Shown: positions 1 to 8,770 of the stretch, piece by piece
How positions within the stretch are numbered: the first letter of the stretch is position 1
How the letters are laid out: each line of letters starts with the position of its first letter
Source of the DNA: Parvibaculum sp040216885
GTDB taxonomy: Bacteria > Pseudomonadota > Alphaproteobacteria > Parvibaculales > Parvibaculaceae
Reading direction: 5' to 3'
Assembly: GCA_040216885.1 (NCBI GenBank)
Contig: JAVJOG010000017.1
Location: 1-64,000, forward strand
Length of the DNA: 64,000 nt
Program-made: the position numbers and the translations under genes
Notes under the pieces: generated by a model
Database searches by the model: none
What the model saw: only the letters and a program-made list of their open reading frames with translations
What the model was told of the DNA's origin: nothing

Positions 1-1
1 C

Positions 2-2638
2 AGCGGCGGCAGCCTCGTCAAGACCGGATTCGGTACGCTGACGCTGACGGGCACCAACACCTATACCGGCGGCACCACGATCGCGGGCGGGAGCCTCGTC
101 GGCAATTCGGCAAGCCTCGCCGGCGATATCGAAATGGCCGCGTCTGGCGTCCAGCTTCATTTCGATCAGTCTACAGATGGATCGTTCGCGGGCGCCATCG
201 GTGGCGGCACGGGCTATGTTGCGAAGATCGGCGCTGGCGTCCTCCTTTTCGAGGATTCCGATATCGACGTGAACTTCTTCCACGCATCCGGCGGCACCAC
301 CGTCTTCGATGGCGGCACGATTGCGGTCGAGACCCTTTATTCGGGCTTCGTGGATGATGCCGGTCACGCGGCGGAGGCGGCTGATTTGCGGATCGAAGGT
401 GGCGCGCAGGTGACGAGCGATGGCGGATTTCTCGGCGGCGGCGACGCGGATTTCGGCACGACGGTCGAGGTTTCGGGGGCCGGTACGAAATGGTCGGTCG
501 GAACGGAGCTTGCACCGGCAACATTCTACATCCGAGGCCGCGGCGATGCGGACCTGCGAATCGAAAATGGCGGCGTCGTCGAGGTCTTCGGCGATGTGGT
601 GATTTCGTCGGTGGAACCGGGAAAGACTGCCGCCCTCACGGTCAACGGCGCGGGTTCGGCTTTCCTGTCGAGCACGGACATTGACCTCGGCAGCATCGTC
701 GATGGCGATGGCCGCATCGCGGTGTCGAATGGTGGCGTCGTCCGCGTCGCCGGCGGGGCCGGCGTCATAATGGTCGCACAGCATGAAGACTCGGCATCGG
801 TCGAGGTCAACATCGGTGCCGCCCAGGGCGCCGCCGCCATCGGCGCGGGAACGCTCGATGTCGCCTCGGTCGATTTCGGCGGTGTCGATGGCGGCGACGG
901 ATCGCTGATCTTCAACCACACCGCGCTCGATTACATTTTTGCCCCCGTCGTTTCGGGCTTCGGGACCATCATGCAGCTCGCCGGCGTCACGCGGCTGACG
1001 GGCGACAATTTTGCCTTCGAGGGAACGGCGCAGATATCGGGCGGCACGCTCGTCGTCGACGGCGCATTGGGCGGGCACATTCAGGTTTCCGGCAGCGGAC
1101 GCCTCGGCGGCTCCGGCAATCTCGAAAACGTGACGATCGGCAATGGCGGCATCTTCGCACCCGGCAATTCGGTCGGCTCGATGATCGCCTCTGGCGATTT
1201 CATCTTTGCCGCGGGCTCGGTCTACGAAGTCGAGGTGAATGACGGCACGGGGCTTCCTTTCATCGACCGGCCCGGCGTCAACAACGACTATATCGATGTG
1301 TACGGTTCGCTGACCATCGATGGCGGGGCGTCGGTCTCGGTCACGCCCGAAAACGGCACCGATGACGGCACGACCTACACGCCGGGCCTCGTCTACACGA
1401 TCCTTTCGGCGACGGGCGGCGTCACCGGCGCTTTCGGCGCGGTAACCGCAAGCTTCGCCTTTCTGACGCCCGAACTTTCCTACGACGCCAACAATGTCTT
1501 TCTCGAACTCCTTCAAAACGATGTCGACTTCGTCGATGTCGCGGAGACGCCGAACCAGCAAGGCGTATCGAATACAGTTCAGACTTTCGGCCCCGGTCAT
1601 CCGCTCTACGACGAGATCATCCTGATGACCGAGGAGGAAGCCCGCGCCGCTTACGACGCGCTTTCGGGCGAGGCCCATGCCAGTTCCGCGACCGCGCAAT
1701 TCATGACCGCCGGCGAGATACGCCAGCAATTGCTCGACCGTCTTGCCGCGATCCTCGGTTCGGGCGGCGGCGGGTTTGCGGGGCTTGCCGGGGCGCCTGC
1801 GGCCGGCGATGCGGCGCCGGGCGCCGTCTCCGTCTGGGGCCAGCTCTTCGGCGGTTGGGGCCGTACAGACGACAACCGCAACGCCGCGACCATCGCCCGC
1901 GATGTCTATGGCTTCATCGGCGGCATCGACCGCGAGATCGCGCCCGGTGTCCGCGCCGGCATCGCGGCGGGCTACAGCCGCTCGGGCTACGACGTCGCGG
2001 CGCGCTCGTCATCGGGCGACAGCGACAATTTCCACATCGCCGGTTACGCCGGCACCGCGCTTGGCGTCTTCGACCTGAAGGGCGTCGCCTCCTATGGCTA
2101 CGGCCGGGTCGACACACGCCGCACCGTCATCGTCGGTGGGCTGACGAATGACCTCTCGGCCGGCTACGCGACGCATACTTTTCAGGCGGGCCTCGAAGCC
2201 GGTCTCGATCTCGATCTCGGCCCCCTCGTGCTGACCCCCTTCGCCGGTCTTGCCGGTGTCCATGTCGAGACCGAAGGCTTCACCGAAACGGGCGGCCCCG
2301 CCGCGCTGACCTTCGGATCGACCTCCAGCACCGTCGGCGTCTCGACCCTCGGCTTGCGCGCCCGCCGTCAGGCCGGCAGCGTCGGCATGACCGGGGCGCT
2401 CGCCTGGCGCCATGCCTTCGGCGATGTCGAGCCCACCTCGCGCGCCGCCTTCGCCTCCGCGCCTGCCGCCGCCTTCGCGGTCCGGGGCACAGCCGTCGCG
2501 GAAAACGCGCTCGCCGTCGACGCCGCCATCGACGCGAAGCTCGGCGCCGACACGACCCTCACCTTCGGCTACTCGGGCCAATACGCATCCGGCGCCCGCG
2601 ACCACGGGGCAAGGGCGGAGCTCAGGATCGAGTTCTGA
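2..2638 (+). CDS. Autotransporter (type V secretion), 3' part; 5' end lies outside the window
   Basis: The frame is open from base 2, so the ATG at 134 is internal and not the start. The first ~40 residues (GFGTLTLTGTNTYTGGTT) form an autotransporter-associated beta-strand repeat. The passenger is rich in Gly, Asp, Ser and Thr and contains the APGNS turn common near the end of such passengers. The last ~270 residues form a beta-barrel translocator ending in Phe (LRIEF), the usual outer-membrane protein C-terminal signal. The barrel is nearly the same as that of the autotransporter at 3831-6254, including long identical DNA stretches. Expected role: surface-exposed or released passenger; its target is unknown. 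It converges on the regulator at 2661-3581. The family is clear, the function is not. Confidence 0.9.
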   Translation, partial: SGGSLVKTGFGTLTLTGTNTYTGGTTIAGGSLVGNSASLAGDIEMAASGVQLHFDQSTDGSFAGAIGGGTGYVAKIGAGVLLFEDSDIDVNFFHASGGTTVFDGGTIAVETLYSGFVDDAGHAAEAADLRIEGGAQVTSDGGFLGGGDADFGTTVEVSGAGTKWSVGTELAPATFYIRGRGDADLRIENGGVVEVFGDVVISSVEPGKTAALTVNGAGSAFLSSTDIDLGSIVDGDGRIAVSNGGVVRVAGGAGVIMVAQHEDSASVEVNIGAAQGAAAIGAGTLDVASVDFGGVDGGDGSLIFNHTALDYIFAPVVSGFGTIMQLAGVTRLTGDNFAFEGTAQISGGTLVVDGALGGHIQVSGSGRLGGSGNLENVTIGNGGIFAPGNSVGSMIASGDFIFAAGSVYEVEVNDGTGLPFIDRPGVNNDYIDVYGSLTIDGGASVSVTPENGTDDGTTYTPGLVYTILSATGGVTGAFGAVTASFAFLTPELSYDANNVFLELLQNDVDFVDVAETPNQQGVSNTVQTFGPGHPLYDEIILMTEEEARAAYDALSGEAHASSATAQFMTAGEIRQQLLDRLAAILGSGGGGFAGLAGAPAAGDAAPGAVSVWGQLFGGWGRTDDNRNAATIARDVYGFIGGIDREIAPGVRAGIAAGYSRSGYDVAARSSSGDSDNFHIAGYAGTALGVFDLKGVASYGYGRVDTRRTVIVGGLTNDLSAGYATHTFQAGLEAGLDLDLGPLVLTPFAGLAGVHVETEGFTETGGPAALTFGSTSSTVGVSTLGLRARRQAGSVGMTGALAWRHAFGDVEPTSRAAFASAPAAAFAVRGTAVAENALAVDAAIDAKLGADTTLTFGYSGQYASGARDHGARAELRIEF

Positions 2639-2660
2639 GAAGCGCGCGCTTGCGCCGCGG

Positions 2661-3581
2661 CTACGCGGGGGTGACTATCTTCTCTGGCAGGGGCCGCCAG
2701 ATGCCGAGCCGCGCCGTCGTCCGCTTGACGAGATAGTTCAGCCAGGCAAGGTCCATGGCGACCCAGCGCTCCACGAGATCGACGAATTCCGGCGTGAAGC
2801 GGATGCGATGGCCTCCCTTCCCTTCGCTGACGACAAGGCCCTGCCGCTCGGCCAGGTCGAGAAAGTTGCGCACCGTGGCGCGCGACATGCCGTATCGGCG
2901 GGACATCTCGCCCGCCGGCGCCGAGCCGAAAACATCCGTCCCCTCCTGCGCCTGCATGGTCTGGATGAGATGCGCGAAAATGAGATAGCCGAAATCCTGC
3001 TTGAACAGCGCTTCGGTCTCGGGGAACGGCTCCAGCATGCTGAACCGGTGCGCGAGATAGCATTCGACAACCTCGCGCGCGAAGCCGGTGAGAACGCCGG
3101 GCTGCCGCGCCAGTTCCGCCGCCGGCATCGGCAGCGGCCGCACGAAGGCGAGCGACTCCAGAAAGATCGCAATGGATTCCTGCCCCATCTCGATCAGTTG
3201 CGGCGTCGGATAGAAAGGCCGCGTCCGGCGGTCGGGGCCGGGCGGCGCATATTCGATCAGCCCGCACCGGTGAAACACGCGCACCATCAGCTTCGCCCAG
3301 CTCACGCTCGCAAAGGGCGTCCGCCCGATCGCCGCGATCACCTTGCCGACGGTGGCGCCGCCTGTGCTGTCGCCCTCGGTGTTGAGATCGTCGAGGCAGA
3401 GGATCAGCGCCATCGTCGCGTAGCGCGACGTCTGGCAGATTAGCTTGGCGACGACGGGGTGTCCTTCGGCGACCGTCAGCCCGATATCGGTGTGCCGGCG
3501 CATCGCCTTCCGGAATTCGGGATGTACACGGATCGATGCCGCATCGGCGAACAGCGCTTCCCGGTTGAATTCATTGTTCAT
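2661..3581 (-). CDS. Putative transcriptional regulator with two winged-helix-like regions
   Basis: 306 aa, family not recognised. Residues ~225-262 (GEMSRRYGMSRATVRNFLDL, followed by a basic KGGHRIRFTP wing) read as a DNA-binding winged helix. Residues ~75-130 (ATVGKVIAAIGRTPFASVSW, then PDRRTRPFYPTPQL) look like a second, MarR-like unit. There is no signal peptide or membrane helix. The ATG at 3581 follows a weak Shine-Dalgarno; an ATG two codons in is not excluded. It sits between two related autotransporters and is divergent from the second, with a 249-bp relatively AT-rich gap that could hold both promoters. Control of the autotransporters is an inference from position only. Confidence 0.7.
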   Translation of the reverse strand: MNNEFNREALFADAASIRVHPEFRKAMRRHTDIGLTVAEGHPVVAKLICQTSRYATMALILCLDDLNTEGDSTGGATVGKVIAAIGRTPFASVSWAKLMVRVFHRCGLIEYAPPGPDRRTRPFYPTPQLIEMGQESIAIFLESLAFVRPLPMPAAELARQPGVLTGFAREVVECYLAHRFSMLEPFPETEALFKQDFGYLIFAHLIQTMQAQEGTDVFGSAPAGEMSRRYGMSRATVRNFLDLAERQGLVVSEGKGGHRIRFTPEFVDLVERWVAMDLAWLNYLVKRTTARLGIWRPLPEKIVTPA

Positions 3582-3830
3582 CGGCCGCGATCCGAAAAAA
3601 TAGGGTCAAACTTTGCCAAACGCGCGTCCCGCGCCCGGTATACATCTGGTCTCGGAATATAACAGTTTCCTGTGGGCAAGCGGGGGCGCTTACCAGCGTT
3701 TCGGTACGGATGAGTTCAACACGACCGCGGAAAGCTTTTCCGCGGCGCTGGAGGTGCTTGCCTTCAGTTCCGGCCGAAAACCACGCAGCCCCCCGCGAAG
3801 CGGCAGTTAGTGAGCAAATAAGGGCTGAAC

Positions 3831-6254
3831 ATGATTAACCAGGCGGCACATCCTCTCCTGTCCAACGAATTCCGGCATCCGCCGACGCGCCGCGTGGGCA
3901 GGGCTTTCCTGCGCCTCCTGCTCGCCTCCACCGCGCTCGGCGCCCCGATGCACGGAACCGCGCTCGCCGCAAATTTCGTGATCGAAGGCGGCGCCGCGGA
4001 AACGGTCAATGGCGACGGTTCAGGCACGAAACCCAGCCCTTGGAATATCGGCGGCGACCTCTTGGTCGGCTCTTCCGGAGACGGTACACTTAACATCATG
4101 AATGGCGGCTCCGTCAGCAACACCGATGCTACCGTCAGCGCGGTGCCGGGTGCGAGAGGCTCTGTACTTGTTTCGGGCGGGGATTCCTATTGGTACAGCT
4201 CTGGCGTTCTCCGCGTCGCGCGCGACTACGTGGGCGTACTTCTCATCTCCGACGGCGGCACCGTCGAAACGGATGGCGGCGTCATCATTGCCGATCTGGC
4301 GACGTCGGGCGGCAGGATCGTCATCGGCGACGAATACTGGAAGACACCCGTCGCGCCGGGAGCGCTCATCGCCGGCGAGGTGAGCTTCGGAGCGGGATCT
4401 GGCGGTCTCTTTTTCAATCACACTGCCGATGACTATGAGTTCGACGCCGGCATTTCCGGCCGCGGTGATATCCGGGTCGATAATGGCACAACCATCCTTC
4501 TCGGCGACAGTTCGGGCTTCAACGGCACAACAACGATCTATGGCGGCTCTCTCTTTGTGAACGGTCTTCTGGGCGGAAGGACAATCGTCGATGGCCTGCT
4601 CGGTGGCTCGGGAACCGTCGGCGGCGCCATGTCCGGCACCTATATCCGCGCCGCCGGCAGGCTCGCGCCCGGCAACTCGATCGGCCGGCTCGCCGTTGCC
4701 GGCGATCTCGTCTTCGAAGACGATTCCACCTATGAGGTCGAGGTCAATGACGGCGGCAACAAGGGGGGCGTCAACAACGACTTCACCAGTGTCGGCGGCA
4801 TGCTGACGATCGGCAGCGATGTCATGGTCAACGTTCTTGCGGCGAACGGCACCGATGACGGCTCGACCTACGCCCCGAGCACTCTCTACACGATCCTCAC
4901 GGCGAATGACGGCATCGCTGGAACCTTCGCCCTGGCCAAAACGAAAATGGCTTTCCTCACGCCCGAGCTCTCCTACGATGCCAATAACGTCTATCTCACG
5001 CTGGCGCTGACAGGCGGCGGTGGTGACGGTGACGGCGATGGCGATGGCGACGGCGACGGCGATGGCGACGGCGGTGGCGATGGCGACGGCGGTGGCGGTG
5101 GCGGTGGCGACGGCGACGGCGATGGTGGCGGCGGCGGAGATGTCGGCTTCGGCGATGTCGGCCATTCGTCGAACCAGAAGGGCGTCGGCAACGCGCTGGA
5201 GAACTTCGGTCCCGGTCATCCGCTTTACGACCAGATCATCATGATGACCGAAGAAGAGGCGCGCGCCGCTTACGACGCGCTGTCGGGCGAGAGCCATGCC
5301 AGTTCCTCGACGTCGCAGTTCCTGACCGCCGGCGAAATCCGCCAGCAATTGCTGGACCGCCTCGCGGCAACTTTCGGCACGGGCGGCGGCTTCGCGAGCC
5401 TCGCCGGTGCGCCGGCCGCGGGTGACGCCGCGCCGGGTTCGTCCTCCATCTGGGGGCAGCTCTTCGGGTCCTGGGGCAAGACCGACGGCACCGGCGGCGC
5501 CGCCTCGATCGACCGCGATGTCTATGGCTTCATCGGCGGCATCGACCGCGAGATCGCGCCCGGTGTCCGCGCCGGCATCGCGGCGGGCTACAGCCGCTCG
5601 ACATATGATGTCGCCGCGCGGTCGTCCTCCGGCGACAGCGACAATTTCCACATCGCCGGCTATGCCGGCACAAAGTTCGGCGCTTTCGACGTGAAGGGCG
5701 TTGTCTCCTATGGTTACGGCAAGGTGCAGGCGGAACGCACCGTGATCGTCGGTCTGCTGACCGATGACCTCTCGGCCGATTACGCGACGCATACTTTTCA
5801 GGCGGGCCTCGAAGCCGGTCTCGATCTCGATCTCGGCCCCCTCGTGCTGACCCCCTTCGCCGGCCTCGCCGGTGTCCATGTCGAGACCGGGGGCTTCACG
5901 GAAACAGGCGGCCCGTCCGCGCTGACCGTCGGCTCGACTTCCAACACCGTCGGCGTCTCGACCCTCGGCTTGCGCGCCCGCCGTCAGGCCGGCAGCGTCG
6001 GCATGACCGGCGCCGCTGCCTGGCGGCATGCCTTCGGCGATGTCGAGCCCACCTCGCGCGCCGCCTTCGCCTCGTCCCCCGCCGCCACCTTCGCGGTCAG
6101 GGGAGCGCCCATCTCCGAAAACGCCCTCGCTCTCGACGCCGCGATCGACGCGAAGCTCGGCGCCGATACGACCCTCACCTTCGGCTATGCCGGCGAACTC
6201 GCCTCCGGCGCCCGCGACCACGGGCTCAGGGCGGAATTGCGCGTCGAGTTCTGA
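3831..6254 (+). CDS. Autotransporter (type V secretion) with Gly-Asp repeat linker
   Basis: 807 aa, complete. The N-terminus carries a long Sec signal peptide with an extended basic n-region, cleavage likely after GTALA (about residue 46). The passenger, ~47-395, is Gly/Asp/Thr rich, with APGNS near residue 283. Residues ~397-438 are an almost pure Gly-Asp tract encoded by a hexamer-like DNA repeat. A helical segment follows (EEARAAYDALSGE), then a beta-barrel, ~540-807, ending in Phe (LRVEF). The helical linker and barrel match the upstream autotransporter closely while the passengers differ, so the pair arose by duplication with passenger divergence or barrel gene conversion. An AAGGG ribosome-binding site precedes the ATG. 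Surface location is confident; ligand or activity is unknown. Confidence 0.92.
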   Translation: MINQAAHPLLSNEFRHPPTRRVGRAFLRLLLASTALGAPMHGTALAANFVIEGGAAETVNGDGSGTKPSPWNIGGDLLVGSSGDGTLNIMNGGSVSNTDATVSAVPGARGSVLVSGGDSYWYSSGVLRVARDYVGVLLISDGGTVETDGGVIIADLATSGGRIVIGDEYWKTPVAPGALIAGEVSFGAGSGGLFFNHTADDYEFDAGISGRGDIRVDNGTTILLGDSSGFNGTTTIYGGSLFVNGLLGGRTIVDGLLGGSGTVGGAMSGTYIRAAGRLAPGNSIGRLAVAGDLVFEDDSTYEVEVNDGGNKGGVNNDFTSVGGMLTIGSDVMVNVLAANGTDDGSTYAPSTLYTILTANDGIAGTFALAKTKMAFLTPELSYDANNVYLTLALTGGGGDGDGDGDGDGDGDGDGGGDGDGGGGGGGDGDGDGGGGGDVGFGDVGHSSNQKGVGNALENFGPGHPLYDQIIMMTEEEARAAYDALSGESHASSSTSQFLTAGEIRQQLLDRLAATFGTGGGFASLAGAPAAGDAAPGSSSIWGQLFGSWGKTDGTGGAASIDRDVYGFIGGIDREIAPGVRAGIAAGYSRSTYDVAARSSSGDSDNFHIAGYAGTKFGAFDVKGVVSYGYGKVQAERTVIVGLLTDDLSADYATHTFQAGLEAGLDLDLGPLVLTPFAGLAGVHVETGGFTETGGPSALTVGSTSNTVGVSTLGLRARRQAGSVGMTGAAAWRHAFGDVEPTSRAAFASSPAATFAVRGAPISENALALDAAIDAKLGADTTLTFGYAGELASGARDHGLRAELRVEF
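5012..5142 (+). repeat. GGCGAY-type tandem repeat encoding the Gly-Asp linker
   Basis: About 130 bp built from GGC/GGT (Gly) and GAC/GAT (Asp) codons, mostly as 6-bp Gly-Asp units interrupted by Gly-Gly runs. It lies in frame inside the autotransporter at 3831-6254, just before the conserved linker and barrel, and is absent from the paralogue upstream. Slippage by whole 6-bp units would change linker length without breaking the frame. Confidence 0.85.
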
Positions 6255-6327
6255 AAATTGAACGCACGCCAAACCGGGGATTACTTTTTTAAGGCAGCAC
6301 CCCTGTCCGAAGCGGGGATAAGTGAGG

Positions 6328-6368
6328 CTTGTCCCCGGCCGCGAGGCGGGGATAAACCCGGGGACAAG
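6328..6368. repeat. Perfect 11-bp inverted repeat downstream of the autotransporter
   Basis: CTTGTCCCCGG at 6328-6338 pairs with CCGGGGACAAG at 6358-6368 across a 19-nt loop. The unit GCGGGGATAA occurs at 6312-6321 and again inside the loop. There is no T-run after the stem, so it is a hairpin or REP-like element, or a weak or Rho-assisted terminator for the autotransporter, rather than a classic intrinsic terminator. Confidence 0.6.
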
Positions 6369-6387
6369 TTCCCAACCGGACCATTTG

Positions 6388-6415
6388 TGACATTTTTTTG
6401 ACAGTTCGATGACAG
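6388..6415. promoter_or_regulatory. Three TGACAK hexamers spaced exactly 11 bp, upstream of trpS
   Basis: TGACAT at 6388, TGACAG at 6399 and TGACAG at 6410 start exactly 11 bp apart, one helical turn, so all lie on one face of the DNA. The middle copy overlaps a TTGACA (6398-6403) that could be a -35 box, but no good -10 follows at 16-18 bp. The same arrangement with four copies occurs at 46394-46432. A protein-binding array is inferred. Confidence 0.5.
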
Positions 6416-6533
6416 TCGGCCCCTTTTTCTGCGAATCGTTCTTATCTGCCGGGGATTGCCTTCACTTCGCGTCCGCCGCATAAACCCTCCGCATGCCCGT
6501 TTCGGGGCGCGCGCGAGACCACGGATTCGAGCG

Positions 6534-7541
6534 ATGGAACAGCCCCACAACCGCGTTTTTTCGGGCGTACAGCCCACCGGCAACCTGCATCTCGGCAATT
6601 ATCTTGGCGCGATCCGCAATTTCGTTGCGCTGCAGGAGACGCATGAATGCATCTATTGCGTCGTCGACATGCACGCGATCACGGTCTGGCAGGAGCCGAA
6701 GGAACTGGCGTCGAACACGCGTGAGGTCGCTGCCGCCTACATCGCCGCCGGAATCGATCCGTCCACGAACATTATCTTCAACCAGTCGAAAGTCGCGGCC
6801 CATGCCGAGCTTGCCTGGATTCTGAATTGCGTCGCCCGCATCGGCTGGCTCAACCGCATGACGCAGTTCAAGGACAAGGCCGGCAAGGATCGCGAAAAGG
6901 CGAGCGTCGGCCTCTACGCCTATCCGGTGCTGATGGCAGCCGACATTCTCGCCTATCGCGCGACGCATGTGCCGGTCGGCGACGACCAGAAACAGCATCT
7001 GGAGCTTGCCCGCGACACGGCGCAGAAGTTCAACAACGATTTCGGCGCGCAGAATTTCTTTCCGCTGCCCGAGCCCCTCATCATGGGTCCGGCAACGCGC
7101 GTGATGAGTTTGCGCGACGGCACGAAGAAAATGTCGAAGTCCGATCCGTCCGATCTCTCGCGCATCACCATGCGCGACAGCGCCGACGACATCGCCAGGA
7201 AAATCCGCAAGGCCCAGACCGATCCCGATCCCTTGCCGGAAGCCGTCGAGGGCTTGAAGGATCGCGCCGGCGCCGACAATCTGGTCGGCATCTATGCAGC
7301 CCTTGCCGGCATTTCGAAAGCGGACGTGCTGAAACTTTTTCCGGGCGCGCAATTCTCGGTCTTCAAACCGGCGCTCGCCGATCTCGCGGTCGAAAAGCTC
7401 TCGCCCATCACGAACGAAATGAAACGCCTGATGGCCGATCCGGCTTACATCGACAAGGTGCTGGCCGCGGGCGCGGAACGCGCCCGCGCCATCGCCGATC
7501 CGGTCGTCGCCCGCGTCAAGGAGTTCGTCGGTTTCATCTGA
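6534..7541 (+). CDS. trpS: Tryptophan--tRNA ligase
   Basis: 335 aa, normal length for bacterial TrpS. This class I aminoacyl-tRNA synthetase charges tRNA-Trp with tryptophan using ATP in the cytoplasm. The HIGH-type motif is GNLHLGNY at residues 16-23, and the KMSKS motif is intact at about 199-203 (KKMSKSDPS). SGVQPTGNLHLG is typical of TrpS. The frame is open upstream to 6456, but homology begins at MEQPHNRVFSG, so ATG 6534 is chosen. The phased TGACAG array lies ~120 bp upstream. Confidence 0.97.
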   Translation: MEQPHNRVFSGVQPTGNLHLGNYLGAIRNFVALQETHECIYCVVDMHAITVWQEPKELASNTREVAAAYIAAGIDPSTNIIFNQSKVAAHAELAWILNCVARIGWLNRMTQFKDKAGKDREKASVGLYAYPVLMAADILAYRATHVPVGDDQKQHLELARDTAQKFNNDFGAQNFFPLPEPLIMGPATRVMSLRDGTKKMSKSDPSDLSRITMRDSADDIARKIRKAQTDPDPLPEAVEGLKDRAGADNLVGIYAALAGISKADVLKLFPGAQFSVFKPALADLAVEKLSPITNEMKRLMADPAYIDKVLAAGAERARAIADPVVARVKEFVGFI

Positions 7542-7649
7542 GGCCGGATGAATTTGCCCGAAGAACCTGGCCGAAGAACTTGATTGCGTGGGGCTTCCGC
7601 CCCATCTGGATTGGACCCGCGCAACGCCAACCCGACGGAGCCATGCAAG

Positions 7650-8717
7650 ATGTCCTTCCGTGACCGCCTCGCCGATATGTGGGACAGGCTGCGTCACCGC
7701 TGGATGTATCGGCGCGGCGACGGCAGCGCGCCGGCTTCCGCCGCGCCCGCCCGCCGCCTTTCCTTCGCCGGCATTGCCGCCGCGCTCAACCGTCCCGGCA
7801 TGGGCGGCATCCTGCGCCGCGCCGCCATCGCCGTTGCGGTCGTCATCCTGCTTTATTATCCGATCGGCATGATCTGGGTTCACGCGGTCGACGACGACGC
7901 TGATTTCGTTCCAGACGCCGCCGATTTCGTGCCCGGCGGCAGCGAGGCGGTCGCGGTCGCCGCCGCGCTGATCGACCGCGAGGTCAACCGCCACAGCTGG
8001 GTCGCGAACGATCCTTTCTTCATGCCGGGCACTTTGCTCGACAACATGCCGAACTATCAGCAGGGCATCATGTCGGCGCTGGCGCGTTTCGGTTTCGAGC
8101 TGACCGATCAGCTCGGCCGCTCGCGCGGTTCGTCGGAAGCCGATCGCGATCTTCAACTCGCCGCCGGCCTGCTGCAATATCCGGGCAATGTCTGGATCTG
8201 GAATCCGACGGTGTCGCTGGCGCCGCGCGCAAGTTCGGAATCGCAATACCGCGAAGCCCGCGCCCGCCTCCTGAACTACAATCAGCGTCTGGCGCGCGAC
8301 GCGGCGAACTTCGATGTCCGCTCCGACAACCTGCTCGCGACCATCGATCGCTTTGCGGCCGATCTCGGTTCGTCCTCGGCGATGATCGACCGGCATATTG
8401 CCGAGAACGCCGGAAGCTGGATCGACAGCGGCGCCGACGACGTTTTCTATCTCACCAAGGGCAAGCTCTACGGCTACTACATGATCCTGAATGCGCTCAC
8501 CGCCGATTTCGCGCCGGTCATCGAGGAACGCAACCTGCAAAAGCCGTGGACCGAAATGATCGCCACCTTCCGCAAGGCGGCCCTCCTCGATCCGCTGGTC
8601 GTGATGAACGGCGCGCCCGATGCCCAGTTTCAGCCGAACCATCTGGCGGCCCAGGGCTTCTATCTGCTGCGCGCCCGCACCCAGTTGCGCGAAATCAGCA
8701 ATATCCTTTTGAAATAG
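7650..8717 (+). CDS. DUF2333 family membrane-anchored protein
   Basis: 355 aa. A basic, Ala-rich N-terminus (~50 residues) precedes one transmembrane helix at ~57-77 (AIAVAVVILLYYPIGMIW). The rest is a large, probably periplasmic domain with WVANDPFFMPG, DNMPNYQQG and YYMILNAL segments that I associate with DUF2333. No catalytic motif is evident. A GGAG lies ~10 nt before the chosen ATG, although the frame is open further upstream. It is ~110 bp after trpS and ~50 bp before a universal stress gene. The role is unknown. Confidence 0.8.
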   Translation: MSFRDRLADMWDRLRHRWMYRRGDGSAPASAAPARRLSFAGIAAALNRPGMGGILRRAAIAVAVVILLYYPIGMIWVHAVDDDADFVPDAADFVPGGSEAVAVAAALIDREVNRHSWVANDPFFMPGTLLDNMPNYQQGIMSALARFGFELTDQLGRSRGSSEADRDLQLAAGLLQYPGNVWIWNPTVSLAPRASSESQYREARARLLNYNQRLARDAANFDVRSDNLLATIDRFAADLGSSSAMIDRHIAENAGSWIDSGADDVFYLTKGKLYGYYMILNALTADFAPVIEERNLQKPWTEMIATFRKAALLDPLVVMNGAPDAQFQPNHLAAQGFYLLRARTQLREISNILLK

Positions 8718-8770
8718 CGCGGCGATTCCGCCGCTTGCTCCGCGCCGCCGCCGGTGGCAGCATCGCGCCC

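Noticed and set aside
5012..5142. Possible CRISPR-like or satellite array
   Set aside because: The units are 6-bp coding repeats in frame, without unique spacers.
4020..6272. 750-codon open frame on the reverse strand across the second autotransporter
   Set aside because: Antisense shadow produced by high-GC codon bias; its Ala-Thr-Val-Ile runs mirror the Gly-Asp repeat. The forward protein has a signal peptide and conserved barrel.
6328..6368. Classic intrinsic terminator after the autotransporter
   Set aside because: The stem is perfect but no T-run follows. It is listed as an inverted repeat instead.
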